Below are positions 55,690 to 64,000 of a stretch of DNA of 64,000 nt, in pieces (within the stretch, counting starts at the first letter, position 1; each line of letters starts with the position of its first letter). A program made the position numbers and the translations under genes. The DNA is taken from assembly GCA_036768485.1 (NCBI GenBank), contig JAVLUZ010000192.1, positions 62,001 through 126,000 of the forward strand, written 5' to 3'. The DNA is from Mermis nigrescens (Eukaryota > Nematoda > Enoplea > Mermithida > Mermithidae). The notes below the pieces were generated by a model. It saw nothing but the letters and a program-made list of their open reading frames with translations, did no database searches and was not told the origin of the DNA.

Positions 55690-56640
55690 AGTAGTACATA
55701 CACGTATAACAGCTCAAAATTCTGGGAGGGGCGGTCGGCCATTTTTAAGCGAAGGGGTGAATGATATTCTATTTTGGCCGAAAATAGCAAAAAATCATCT
55801 AAAAATGGTAAACAAACAAATGTTTTGGCCAAAAACGGGGAAATAAGGAATTTCGGCCATTGTAGATATGGGATGGGGGAAGCATACGTGCAACGGCTCG
55901 AAATTGTGGGAGTGGGCCATTTTTAGGGGGTTAAATGACCCCCAATTTTTGGTCAAAAACGGCCAGAAAACGCCTAAAAACAGCCAACAAATTCAAGTTT
56001 TTCAAAAATTGGAGGTAGGGTTCAAAAATTTTCTGGCTCTGAGTGGGGAACGTCCGACTTCGGGTGGGGATCTCACATCCCCCCGTTACACGTACAAAGG
56101 GAAGACCCGGTTTGGTTGGGAGACGTATACATGATTTTGGAAGAAAATATTCCGTTTCCTGCAGAAAGTCCCATTTAAAAGAAAAATTGTAGAAAATGTG
56201 CTGTATTGAGCGTTTCAGCGATTTTTTTTGGGTCAAAAGTGTCAAATTTTCAGCGCTCCGCGAATCACGACTACTCATTCTTTGTGAATATATTTTGTTC
56301 GATAAAATGGAATTTTCCCAATTTTTATGGACTCAGAGAAGGGTAAATATTTTTCAACGTTTTGCTACGAAATTTTAATTATTTTTTGTTCAAAAGTAAA
56401 ATTTTTTATGCTCGTGTTTCGCTCGAAATTTTAAGAGGGAGTCGCCCGTCGTTTTTTCTTTGGGGGAGGGGGTAAATCACCTCAAATTTTTGGTCAAAAA
56501 CGACAAAAAATGCCTAAAAACCGCCAAAAAGTCACCTGTTTCAAGAAATAGAGCGGGGGTCAAAAATTTTCTGGCTTAGGGGGAGGGCGGCCGACTTTGG
56601 GTGGGGGATCCCCAATCGCCCCTCTTACGTGTATGTTATG
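55690..56640. mobile_element. Cluster of MITE-G copies
   Basis: Three successive copies begin near 55700 (CGTATAACAGCTCAAAATTC), 55885 (CATACGTGCAACGGCTCGAA) and 56410 (CTCGTGTTTCGCTCGAAATT). Each continues with GG.CAATTTTTAG-type and CAAATTTTTGGTCAAAAACG words. The second and third end near CCCCGTTACACGTAC and CTCTTACGTGTATG. An inverted MITE-B-like block (CAGCGATTTTTTTTGGGTC) lies between them. Confidence 0.6.
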
Positions 56641-57051
56641 CGTACGCCTGCATTAGTTTACATCAGCTCGCATTCACAAGTTTACATTTACGTGTGATCA
56701 ATAGATTTACAACGCTTGTATGTATAACAAGTTTTAAAGCAAGCGAGCTTCTGTCAGTCGAGAAATGATGCACAAAATATTGTCCAACAATAAGCGCCGA
56801 ATTCATCGTAGCATAGTCCAGATTTCTTACTGTATTTCAAACCTTTTTCGTTCTTTACACCGCCGCACAATAGGACTTTGAAAATATGCCCTTCTGAGAT
56901 TCCGCGGTAAAAAAAACAAAACCTTGATTAGAACTCACCGTATCACACTAAGTGATACGAAATGTACTTCACACTTTACACTGAAAATAAATCTTGCTTT
57001 TAGATGAGCCAAACCTTACAAAAATAAGCACTTTTGGTCAGCAAAGCTTAC
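56641..57051. other. Intronic stretch without exon
   Basis: GTGTAAAG/TTTACAC words near 56860-56990. No exon. Confidence 0.35.
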
Positions 57052-57224
57052 CGGCAATATTGCTAAGAGCCCAGCAAGCTTGGTCAGCGACATAAAGTTC
57101 GGGCGAATCCAGCAAAGCCACCAGAAATGGTACGGCTCCGGCCGAAACGACCGATTGAGTTTCCGAGCTAGTGCCGGAAGAAATGTTGGTCAAAGCCCAT
57201 GCTGCTTCGAACTGCAACTTCGGA
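57052..57224 (-). CDS. Importin-alpha exon, ARM 2-3
   Basis: 173 bp. Acceptor GCGCAATTTAG, donor GTAAGC. Completes an aspartate with the upstream exon, then [40 protein letters not shown] and [26 protein letters not shown] and WALSNIAG are the most conserved importin-alpha blocks; the two W..N pairs form the major NLS site. Phase 2 in, phase 1 out, matching both neighbours. Confidence 0.95.
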
Positions 57225-57241
57225 CTAAATTGCGCAAACAA

Positions 57242-57869
57242 ATTTACTTTACACTCACTTTACATCCTTACAAATTATTAACTTTAAAATATGCGACCAA
57301 CTTTAAACTTTGGGCAATAAGTCATTTCCAAATAAAAGAATTTACTTTACACTTTGAAAATGAATTCCTTTAAAAATCTATACTATAATTTACACACACT
57401 TTACACTCTTTGCAATCTACCAAATAAGATATGAGCATACTCTAAAACCTCTTTACACTTAAAAATACATGCATGACTTTAAAATATACTTTATCGTATG
57501 CATATAAATGTTCCACTTTTGCTTTAAATGAGAGTTAGAAGCATAAGTCGTACGAATTTTGAGAAAATAGAATAAATAGTATAAAACTATTTCAACAAAT
57601 CAACGGGTTTAAGCGCCCATTCTTAAATTGTGTGAAAAATTCGAAATTCATGCCTTATCTCGCCCGTACCTCCAAAAAAACACGATTTTCCCCTTCCAAG
57701 CAAAAGCTTGGCTTTTATCATGTCCAGAACGATCAAACATAGCTATGTAGAAGGAAAATGGCCGAAAAACGAAGATATGCAGAAAAATACAATTTTTCTG
57801 GCAAAAACTTGCGATTTTATGCCATTTCTGTGATTTTTTCCCATTTTTATCCAAAAAAAAGGTCGTTTA
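57242..57869. other. Intronic stretch without exon
   Basis: Dense in TTTACAC(T)/GTGTAAA words (57240-57460). No exon. Confidence 0.4.
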
Positions 57870-58532
57870 CCCCAGGAACGAATTTAAAGGGGCGGTGGGC
57901 GGTCCCCCATTGGCCAAAAATATTTAGGCGAGATAAAAAATGGATATGTAATGCGCAATGTGTTTCGGCCGTCAGTGATCACAATTTCTCAAATTTTTCA
58001 GGGGCTTCAAGCCGTATAATACCTATTAGAGGCATTTATTCACTTACTTTGCGACCCGGAAGCCATTTTTTGCTCATGGAACAGCTTCAAAACAATTTCA
58101 AGAGCAGAAACAGCTATTTCAGTGTAGATTTCTTCTATTTTCGAGCATAAATTTTGAAAAATTTTCGACATTCGGCGTCAAACGCTACAAATACAGGAAA
58201 TCGAGCAGTGAATCAAGCTTCGTAAACGTCCTCCGGCCTAAATTTCATACATTTTTCAGCGCTTAGCGCCGGATCTTCGCTAAAGTCAAAGAAATTTAGT
58301 GAATTTTCCGCACAAAATTTGTTCTCGCACAAAGTTGTCGAAAATTTAAAAATTTGCTGGAAAAAATGTTGCGTCGGAAAGTGATTTTAAACAAAAGTAG
58401 ACAATGTAAAACGCCGAAAAAACGCAATTTCGCACGTAAAGGGCAAATTTAAGACCAATGTATTTTTGACTATTTTTGGAAAAGCTGGGGTACCGCCCCC
58501 CCCTCTTAGAAAAATCCTAGATCCGCCACTTT
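57870..58532 (-). mobile_element. MITE-E2 copy
   Basis: About 660 bp, reverse orientation. Left ACGAATTTAAAGGGGCGG; right TCCTAGATCCGCCAC. Contains AAAATGGATATGTAATGCGC, GCGACCCGGAAGCCATTTT, AATGTAAAACGCCGAAAAAA and AGCGCTTAGCGCCGG, a variant of the shared hairpin motif. Confidence 0.7.
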
Positions 58533-58849
58533 TTACCCCTTCCCGGAAAAATGCCGGCTAAAATCCACAAAATTTTGAGTCGTTACGTACACATGCATAC
58601 ACACATGCTGCTTACCATAAAAAATGAGCATTTATAGCAATAATAACTAAATTTAAAATCGTATCTCCATGAGTTTCGCATTCGATTTAGACAAAATTTT
58701 ACGAATTTAGCATTCGCTTAAATTTTTATTGATTTTAATTTGATTTATATCCGATTGATTCATAATTAACTAGTACAAAATTATTTACTTCGCTTTTTAC
58801 CATATTGATTTCAATTTTGATATTACGATTAACCGAATACGACTTTATT
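58533..58849. other. Intronic stretch without exon
   Basis: A MITE-G end-like word (ATTTTGAGTCGTTACGTAC) near 58575; otherwise unassigned. Confidence 0.35.
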
Positions 58850-59110
58850 AGTTTTTATTAGTTTAATTAGTTTTATTAGTTTATTAATAAAATTTTATTA
58901 TTTATCAGTTTTATTAGCTCATTAATAAAATTTTATTTGATTTTACTTATATTTTATTTATTTTTATTTTTAATGAATAAAATTTTATTATTTTTATTTA
59001 TTTATTCATTTTATTATTTTTATTTAATTTATTTTATTATTTTATTATTTTTATTTATTATTTATTCATTTTATTATTTTATTTTTATTATTCACATTTT
59101 ATTAGTTCAT
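58850..59110. repeat. TTTTATTA low-complexity stretch
   Basis: Imperfect TTTTATTATTTTTATTTATT repeats over about 260 bp. Confidence 0.85.
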
Positions 59111-59383
59111 ACGGTTAATTAACTTTAAACGACAAGTATTATGTGCAAATGCACGCATTTTGACATATCTGGCAAGCTCAATATAGTATTACCATAGACC
59201 AAGAATTCGCGCATAGCGAATTTGAACAGATTGGGCAAAATACGGTGTAAAGTAAAGACAACTAGTGTAAACTCCAAACAACAAGCGTAAAACATAAGCA
59301 GTCGGTGTAAACTAGGACAAAAAATATTAATAATCATCTCGTTGCTACCGTAAGATTGCCATACGACGAAACCTTATGACGAG

Positions 59384-59767
59384 CAGGCCCGTAGCCAGGA
59401 TTTTGTTTTTTTTGGGGGGGGGCGACTAAAATTATTTAAAAAAACATAAGGGGGACCAAAGGATGAAAAAAGACGTTTAAGAATCAGTAGAGCTGTACAC
59501 TTTGTAAATTTTGCTACATAGATAAACCCTCTTAAATAAACCTCATTTTCTGCATAAAACCTGAGCAGAACAGAAGACATAGATGCAAAATATGTACGCT
59601 TTAGGTTGCGTAAAGCCTAAAAACGGAGTGTTTAAACCGGGGCAACCGAGAATTTTTTTGCGATTTGTTTGGCTAAAAAAGCTAAGAGGGGAGTAGAGGG
59701 AAAAACCGTTCTCATATTTCGTTTCGGGTGGGGGCACGTGCCCCCTATCTCCCTGGATACGGGCCTG
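59384..59767 (+). mobile_element. hAT-like element beside an importin-alpha donor
   Basis: 384 bp. Starts CAGGCCCGTAGCCAGGATTT and ends CCTGGATACGGGCCTG, a clear inverted pair. Flanks ATGACGAG and ATAACGAG (7/8). The right duplication ends at 59775, 7 bp past the donor GT (59783-59784) of the exon at 59785. A partial relative (CAGGCCCGTATGAACGG) lies at 61516. Confidence 0.9.
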
Positions 59768-59784
59768 ATAACGAGAATAATTAC

Positions 59785-59978
59785 TCGGGGGAAATTAAGC
59801 ACTGAACCAATTGGGGCACAATGTTGGCTTCGATCACAGTTTGGATAGCCGGATTAGTCTGACGCGATAAACTACGCCTAATGCCTTCAACGGCGTCGAA
59901 TAAACGAGCCGAATCGCATGCTACGCCGGATTTCAATATTTCAATGCATTGTTCCAATGGCAGAAACTGTTTTGGTGT
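59785..59978 (-). CDS. Importin-alpha exon, ARM 1-2 (first confirmed exon)
   Basis: 194 bp. Acceptor ACAATCTTTTTTAG, donor GTAATT. Encodes TPKQFLPLEQCIEILKSG, AVEGIRRSLSRQTNPAIQTV and IEANIVPQLVQCLISP(D). The R..LSR..NP.I..VI..NIVP.LV..L succession is the first ARM repeat of importin-alpha; the N-terminal part is less conserved. Phase 0 in, phase 2 out. The autoinhibitory importin-beta-binding region expected upstream is not in this exon. Confidence 0.9.
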
Positions 59979-60112
59979 CTAAAAAAGATTGTTTGACTCA
60001 TAAGTCATTTTCAGATGCTATTTTGCATTTTTGGCTAAAAGCAGGTCATTTATATACCCTTTATGATTAAAAATGAAAAAGTAAACCCCTCCCAACATTT
60101 TGAGTGATTAGC

Positions 60113-60345
60113 ATTACATGCACAGCATTAGAATTCTGTGGAAAGCGGGGAATTTTAAGGTGTCTTTTTGGGCCCAAACTGGCGGGTACGCGTCAAAAAC
60201 ATCCTTTTTTCGGTGTTACTAACGACGCTCTATCCTTTTAGAGAGGAAAAACTTTGAAAAAATTCCGAAAAAAACAGAAAAAAGTCGTATAAATTGAACA
60301 AAAACAGTCAAAACATGAGTATGTGGCGCGAAGCACTGTTTTTTT
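60113..60345 (+). mobile_element. MITE-B 5' fragment
   Basis: ACATGCACAGCATTAGAATTC, TGGCGGGTACGCGTCAAAAA, ACTAACGACGCTCTATCC, AAAACATGAGTATGTGGCGC. It breaks off within the GGCGCGAAGCAC motif into a TTTGTACATGTACAAAG palindrome. Confidence 0.75.
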
Positions 60346-60451
60346 TTTATACAAGATCCCTTTGTACATGTACAAAGACGGTACTCAAAAGTCTTTGCAC
60401 ATTTTGTTAATAGAAAATGCTAGTGCAGTATAATATGGTACAGCACGCGTC

Positions 60452-60625
60452 CAGGCAGGTAGCTGGACGTCCCATTTTAAAGGAAGCCAACACCAATTCT
60501 TGGGGGACTAAAGCCAAAACAGGCCAAAAATAGCACAAAATAACATTTAAAAAGTCCTATTTTTCCGATTTTTCTGTATTTCGGGGAGTCCGAACTCCCC
60601 CCATGTCCCCCAGAGATAAGTGCCT
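60452..60625 (-). mobile_element. MITE-D copy (hAT-like)
   Basis: 174 bp. Starts CAGGCAGGTAGCTGGACG and ends CAGAGATAAGTGCCTG. Flanks CACGCGTC and AAACCGTC match at five of eight. Confidence 0.8.
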
Positions 60626-60629
60626 GAAA

Positions 60630-61329
60630 CCGTCTTATGTACAATGTAAATACATGTTTTTACTTGTCCTGGTGTGCCGTAGAAATTAGCGGGTCTCTGA
60701 CAATTAAAAATTATAAAAATTTATCGACCCGGCGCAAAGCAAGGGAAAATTCTGGTATTTTGAGCGTCTTCATGCAAATTCGCTGCGTTTTTAATGACAG
60801 ATTGTTCAAAACGTTGAATTTGCGCAGGCGCCAAAAATTTTGTTAATACTGCCTAAATCACGATTTTTCAGCTTTCTACTGGAAAACAAAATGGAAAATT
60901 ACCCAAGTGATTCAGAACAATTTTCTCATCTATTCCATGACATTCAAATAAAATTTCGACGTAACAGATAAGACAAAAATATCCTCTCAATCGCTTAATT
61001 GATATGAACTTTTAGGAAGCATTAAAATGTTTTGGCTGATTTAAACTTAAAGTCAATGCTGGAGCTTGGCTAAGAAAAAAACAGCAGTCATCAACGCCAT
61101 TAAAATCTTGATATTTTCGGCTTTGAAACTTATTTTGTGGTGTTATAAAAACATACGCAACAAATCATTTTCTATCTACCTACTTGTAACATGTTCTGAC
61201 GCAAAACACAGAAAATTCCAGCAAGGTTCTGACGCGTTCACTGGTTTAATTCTCGAAACTTTTTGTACACGTACAGAAATGGCCCGGAAGTCTTCGTGAT
61301 ACATACGGAAAAATCTTTGTCGAATACGA
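60630..61329. other. Stretch between importin-alpha exons, none recognised
   Basis: Contains a word set shared with 50540-51200 near 60640-60850 (AAATTCGCTGCG..AGGCGCCAAAAATTTTG). No importin-beta-binding motif (Arg/Lys-rich) was spotted. Confidence 0.35.
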
Positions 61330-61500
61330 AAAAATAAACTGTGGCGCGAAGCGCCGAAAATTTGGCACGTTTGAGCAAATAGATAGCTTAAAACGTTTAA
61401 AAAAGCACCTTTTCTACGAATTTTCAGAAAATTTTCGGGAACATTTGAATAATCACGAATCCCGGAGGTCTCCCCAAAACCACCAAGATCACGTACATGT
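61330..61500 (+). mobile_element. MITE-B 3' part
   Basis: GGCGCGAAGCGCCGAAAATT (motif at 61343-61355), GTTTGAGCAAATAGATAGCT, TTTTCTACGAATTTTCAG, CCAAGATCACGTACATG. The first half of the family is missing. Confidence 0.75.
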
Positions 61501-61616
61501 TCATTAGGTACAAACAGGCCCGTATGAACGGGGAGGGGAAAAAGGCGGAAATCCGCCTCCGCCCTGAAATTTTTCCTAGAATTTTCAGATATAAAACTAT
61601 ATAGGTCAGTGACGTC

Positions 61617-61875
61617 CATACCTGGGCATGGGAAAGTTTGGGGGTATGCACCCCAGGAACCAAAATACCCCCAGAATTCAATTTTTGAAATTTTTTTCGA
61701 TTTTTCCAAAATTTTATTTTTGTTTTTTTTCAAAAATTTTTTGATGCCAATGGATCATGCTCGATGAGAAACGTTGAAAAATGGTGTTTTTTCGCCATAC
61801 CACCATTTTTAAGGACATGTTTGACCTTTGAAAAAGTCTTGCACCCCCCCAGAACTTTGGTGCCGCCCACCCATG
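61617..61875 (-). mobile_element. MITE-A copy
   Basis: 259 bp. Starts CATACCTGGGCATGGG and ends GTGCCGCCCACCCATG. Identical 8-bp flanks GTGACGTC (61609-61616 and 61876-61883). Confidence 0.93.
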
Positions 61876-62029
61876 GTGACGTCCCATAGCGTCAAAAATG
61901 TTCAAAATTTCGGCGCTTCGCATCATTCATTCAGTCAAAATTAATATTCCAATATACATACGTACTTAGATTTTTTCCCGATAAAATTGTTCGCCAAATC
62001 AAATCTGCAGCGTTTCTAACGGAGTAGCA

Positions 62030-62175
62030 AAATTAAGAATGAGAACATAAAAAGGAGCGCCGAAAATGTGAAACTTTCGAGCAAACAGATGCTTAAAAAC
62101 GCATCTTTCTAGTAATTTTTTGTGAACTTCTAAAAAATCGTCAATTCCCCGGGGGCTGAAAAAATTTATGAGAGG
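62030..62175 (+). mobile_element. MITE-B 3' fragment
   Basis: GGAGCGCCGAAAATGTGAAA, TCGAGCAAACAGATGCTTAA, TTCTAGTAATTTTTTGTGA and AAAAATCGTCAATTCCCCGG follow the MITE-B 3' order. Confidence 0.6.
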
Positions 62176-62202
62176 CAAGCGCGGATTTAGAGTGGAGGCC
62201 GC

Positions 62203-62451
62203 CACACAGAGGCGTGGGGGTTTTGGGGGGGTAGGCAACCGCCCCCCCCCAGAAATCAAAATACCTACCCCCAGAATTCGAATTTTGGAAATTTTTTGCT
62301 TTTTTAGCGATTTTTTGATGCCATTGGATAGTGCTCGATGAGAAACGTCGAAAAATGGTGTTTTTTGCCATACGACCACTTTTAAGACCATTTTTTGACC
62401 TTCGAAAACTTTTACACCCCCCCCCCAGAATTTCGGTGCTGCCCATCTATG
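62203..62451 (-). mobile_element. MITE-A copy
   Basis: 249 bp. Starts CACACAGAGGCGTGGGGG and ends GTGCTGCCCATCTATG. Identical 8-bp flanks GAGGCCGC (62195-62202 and 62452-62459). The flanks lie in AGAGTGGAGGCCGC / GAGGCCGCCTCTG, part of another repeat. Confidence 0.93.
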
Positions 62452-62459
62452 GAGGCCGC

Positions 62460-62884
62460 CTCTGTCGTACATTTGGGCGCAATTCAAAATCAAGTGTATT
62501 TTTTGATGATTTAAGACATTTTTTATCACGATTATCCAATTTTTCCGGCCTTCGCGTGGGGCAGTACTCGTTAATGACATTTATTTTCTTGGAACTCCAA
62601 CAGCGTTATTTTTAAGTCGGAAAAGTTGTTTATATACCTGCAGAACAATAGCATTTTAAGTATTAAAATGGCTTTCGCTTTGCGCTGATTTTTGCACTAA
62701 TTTTGCGCGTTTTTCTTGAAAAAATTCCCGGAAATACATTTTTACAGATCATCAATGATGCTGTTTATCAAAAGACGGCAAAAACCGGTACTTTAAACAC
62801 AATGGACGGATTTTTGGACAATTTTTGACACTAATAGATAAATTTGGCTTCTGAATCCTGGATCCGACACTAAAGAATGATGAC
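62460..62884. other. Stretch without recognised exon
   Basis: A MITE-E2-like end word (CTGAATCCTGGATCCGACAC) near 62850; otherwise unassigned. Confidence 0.4.
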
Positions 62885-63119
62885 CATAGGTTGGAGGCAA
62901 CGAAGCTCTGGGGGTGGGGGTGCAGGATTTTTCAAAGATCAAAAAAATGGCTTTTAAAATGGTGATACATATGAGGGAAAACACTATTTTTCAACGTTTC
63001 TCATCGAGCACTATCCATTGGCATCAAACAATTGCTGAAAAAAACGAAAAATTCCAAAAATAGAATTCTGGGGATATTTTGGTTTCTGAGGGGTGCATGC
63101 CCCCTAACGCCCAGGTATG
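62885..63119 (+). mobile_element. MITE-A copy
   Basis: 235 bp. Starts CATAGGTTGGAGGCAACG and ends ACGCCCAGGTATG. Flanks do not match well (ATGATGAC / GAGGTGTC). Confidence 0.8.
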
Positions 63120-63366
63120 GAGGTGTCACCTTACCCACACCGCCGAAACTCCCCCTAGTATCTGTATGGTACTACTGCATACCGCTGCAACCAAATTTTA
63201 TTGGGGTGTAATCAGACGTGCACATTGGGGGTTGGTATCCTCCTACCAAAATTTTGAGAAGCATACCCCCTGAAGCCACTTGGACCAAAAGTGGTTGCTT
63301 GGTTGCTTGAACCATGAAAAAGCTTAATGGACGGCTGAGAGTGTAATTTCAAGTACAAATACTTAC

Positions 63367-63450
63367 TTTTCGAGCAATAGACTGTTCAATTCGTCCATCC
63401 AGACACTTTTCTTCATTATTTTGTATATATTTGATGTTAAAAGTATGCTT
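63367..63450 (-). CDS. Candidate upstream importin-alpha exon (weak)
   Basis: An open frame of 28 codons ends CLDGRIEQSIARK at an excellent donor GTAAGT in phase 0, as the exon at 59978 requires. FNIKYIQNNEEKCLDGRIEQ could be the variable linker after the importin-beta-binding domain, but it is not conserved enough to prove it. The upstream acceptor is weak (TTGAAAG, no good pyrimidine tract) and the left border is only the last stop. A MKKSVWMDELN reading in another frame is also possible. Confidence 0.3.
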
Positions 63451-63689
63451 TCAAGCAAATTTAACCATAAATATTCATGAAAAATCAAATACGACGGATT
63501 AAGTACAAAAATTTGACAAAAAATGGGTGAAAAATTACTCATTTACCCCCCCCCCCCGGAAACTCGATTTAGCCCCTCCCAGACCTTTTGACCGTGTGCA
63601 TGTATGAGTGTAATGTAAACGTACGAATACAGAATTTGTTATATTTACTTAATTTAAGAAGCAAATTAATACGCAAATCGAATTTAATA

Positions 63690-63905
63690 AACGGGGGTTT
63701 GGGGTATGCACCCCCAGGAACCAAAATAACCCCCCCAGAATTCAATTTTGTTTTTGTTTTTTTCCGCAATTTTTTGATTCCAATGGATAGTGCTCCATGG
63801 GAAACGTTGAAAAATTGTGTTTTTCGCCATATCACCATTTTTAAGGCCATTTTTTTACCTTTGAAAAATCTTGTATCCCCTCAGAATTTTGGTGCCGCCC
63901 ACCTA
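63690..63905 (-). mobile_element. MITE-A copy, 5'-truncated
   Basis: Begins inside the family (GGGGTTTGGGGTATGCACCC) and runs to GGTGCCGCCCACCTATTG. About 35 bp of the left end are missing. Confidence 0.8.
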
Positions 63906-63939
63906 TTGTCACGCTGCTGAAAATGCGTTAATTAAGTAC

Positions 63940-64000
63940 TTTCAATTCCTTCGGCTTTTCATCCGAATCAGTGAATGATATTTCGCACGTATCCGAGCAG
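63940..64000 (-). other. Possible exon fragment at window edge
   Basis: On the minus strand an open frame reads CSDTCEISFTDSDEKPKELK up to a possible donor GTACTT. The acidic, low-AT composition differs from its surroundings, but nothing identifies it. It could be an N-terminal exon of the importin-alpha gene or of a neighbour. Confidence 0.2.

Noticed and set aside
61176..61733. 185-codon minus-strand frame
   Set aside because: Runs through a MITE-B part, a hAT-like fragment and a MITE-A copy; translation of stacked repeats.

Overview
This is an AT-rich, repeat-dense eukaryotic (metazoan, probably invertebrate) chromosome segment. The evidence is long introns with GT..AG junctions, a multi-exon importin-alpha gene on the minus strand, a rhodopsin-type receptor, and dozens of short non-autonomous DNA transposons (MITEs). 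Nothing bacterial or viral is visible. The species cannot be fixed from sequence alone; an arthropod-like genome is my guess.

Layout. Bases 1-24,300 hold no gene I can support. They carry tandem repeats, minisatellites, two long TIR elements with a tRNA-like core (1.6 and 23.3 kb), a foldback element (5.8 kb) and many MITEs. A class A-like GPCR reading frame, broken by one frameshift, lies at 24.43-25.41 kb (+). From 25.4 to 32.3 kb there are MITEs, including two nested pairs, and a Tc1-like hairpin MITE. From 32.5 kb to at least 59.98 kb runs the importin-alpha gene (minus strand). I reconstruct eight exons in consistent phase (59785-59978, 57052-57224, 54692-54774, 48064-48192, 40950-41141, 38176-38355, 33429-33617, 32562/32484-32711). 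They cover the ARM-repeat domain almost to the end. The N-terminal importin-beta-binding region is not seen clearly; a candidate upstream exon ends at 63367.

The window is dominated by repeat families with labels I made up: MITE-A (about 205-265 bp, ends CATACGTGGGC/GCCCAGGTATG, 8-bp target duplication, possibly P-like); MITE-B (about 400-450 bp, ends CATACATG/CATGTATG, 8 bp); MITE-C (ends CATAGATGCAC, 8 bp); MITE-D (about 140-170 bp, CAGGCACGTA ends, 8 bp, hAT-like); MITE-E (CAGTGGCGGATCC ends, 8 bp, hAT) and a longer relative, MITE-E2; MITE-F and MITE-G (less well bounded); Tc1-like hairpin MITEs (CAGTGCTCGCCAT ends, TA duplication); and the TATAGTCTGTTTCA family.

The most notable pattern is that MITEs touch the importin-alpha splice sites. 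One target duplication is itself a splice donor, one MITE remnant supplies a splice acceptor, and another supplies a possible alternative C-terminus. MITE-A also inserts into its own copies, twice at the same internal site.
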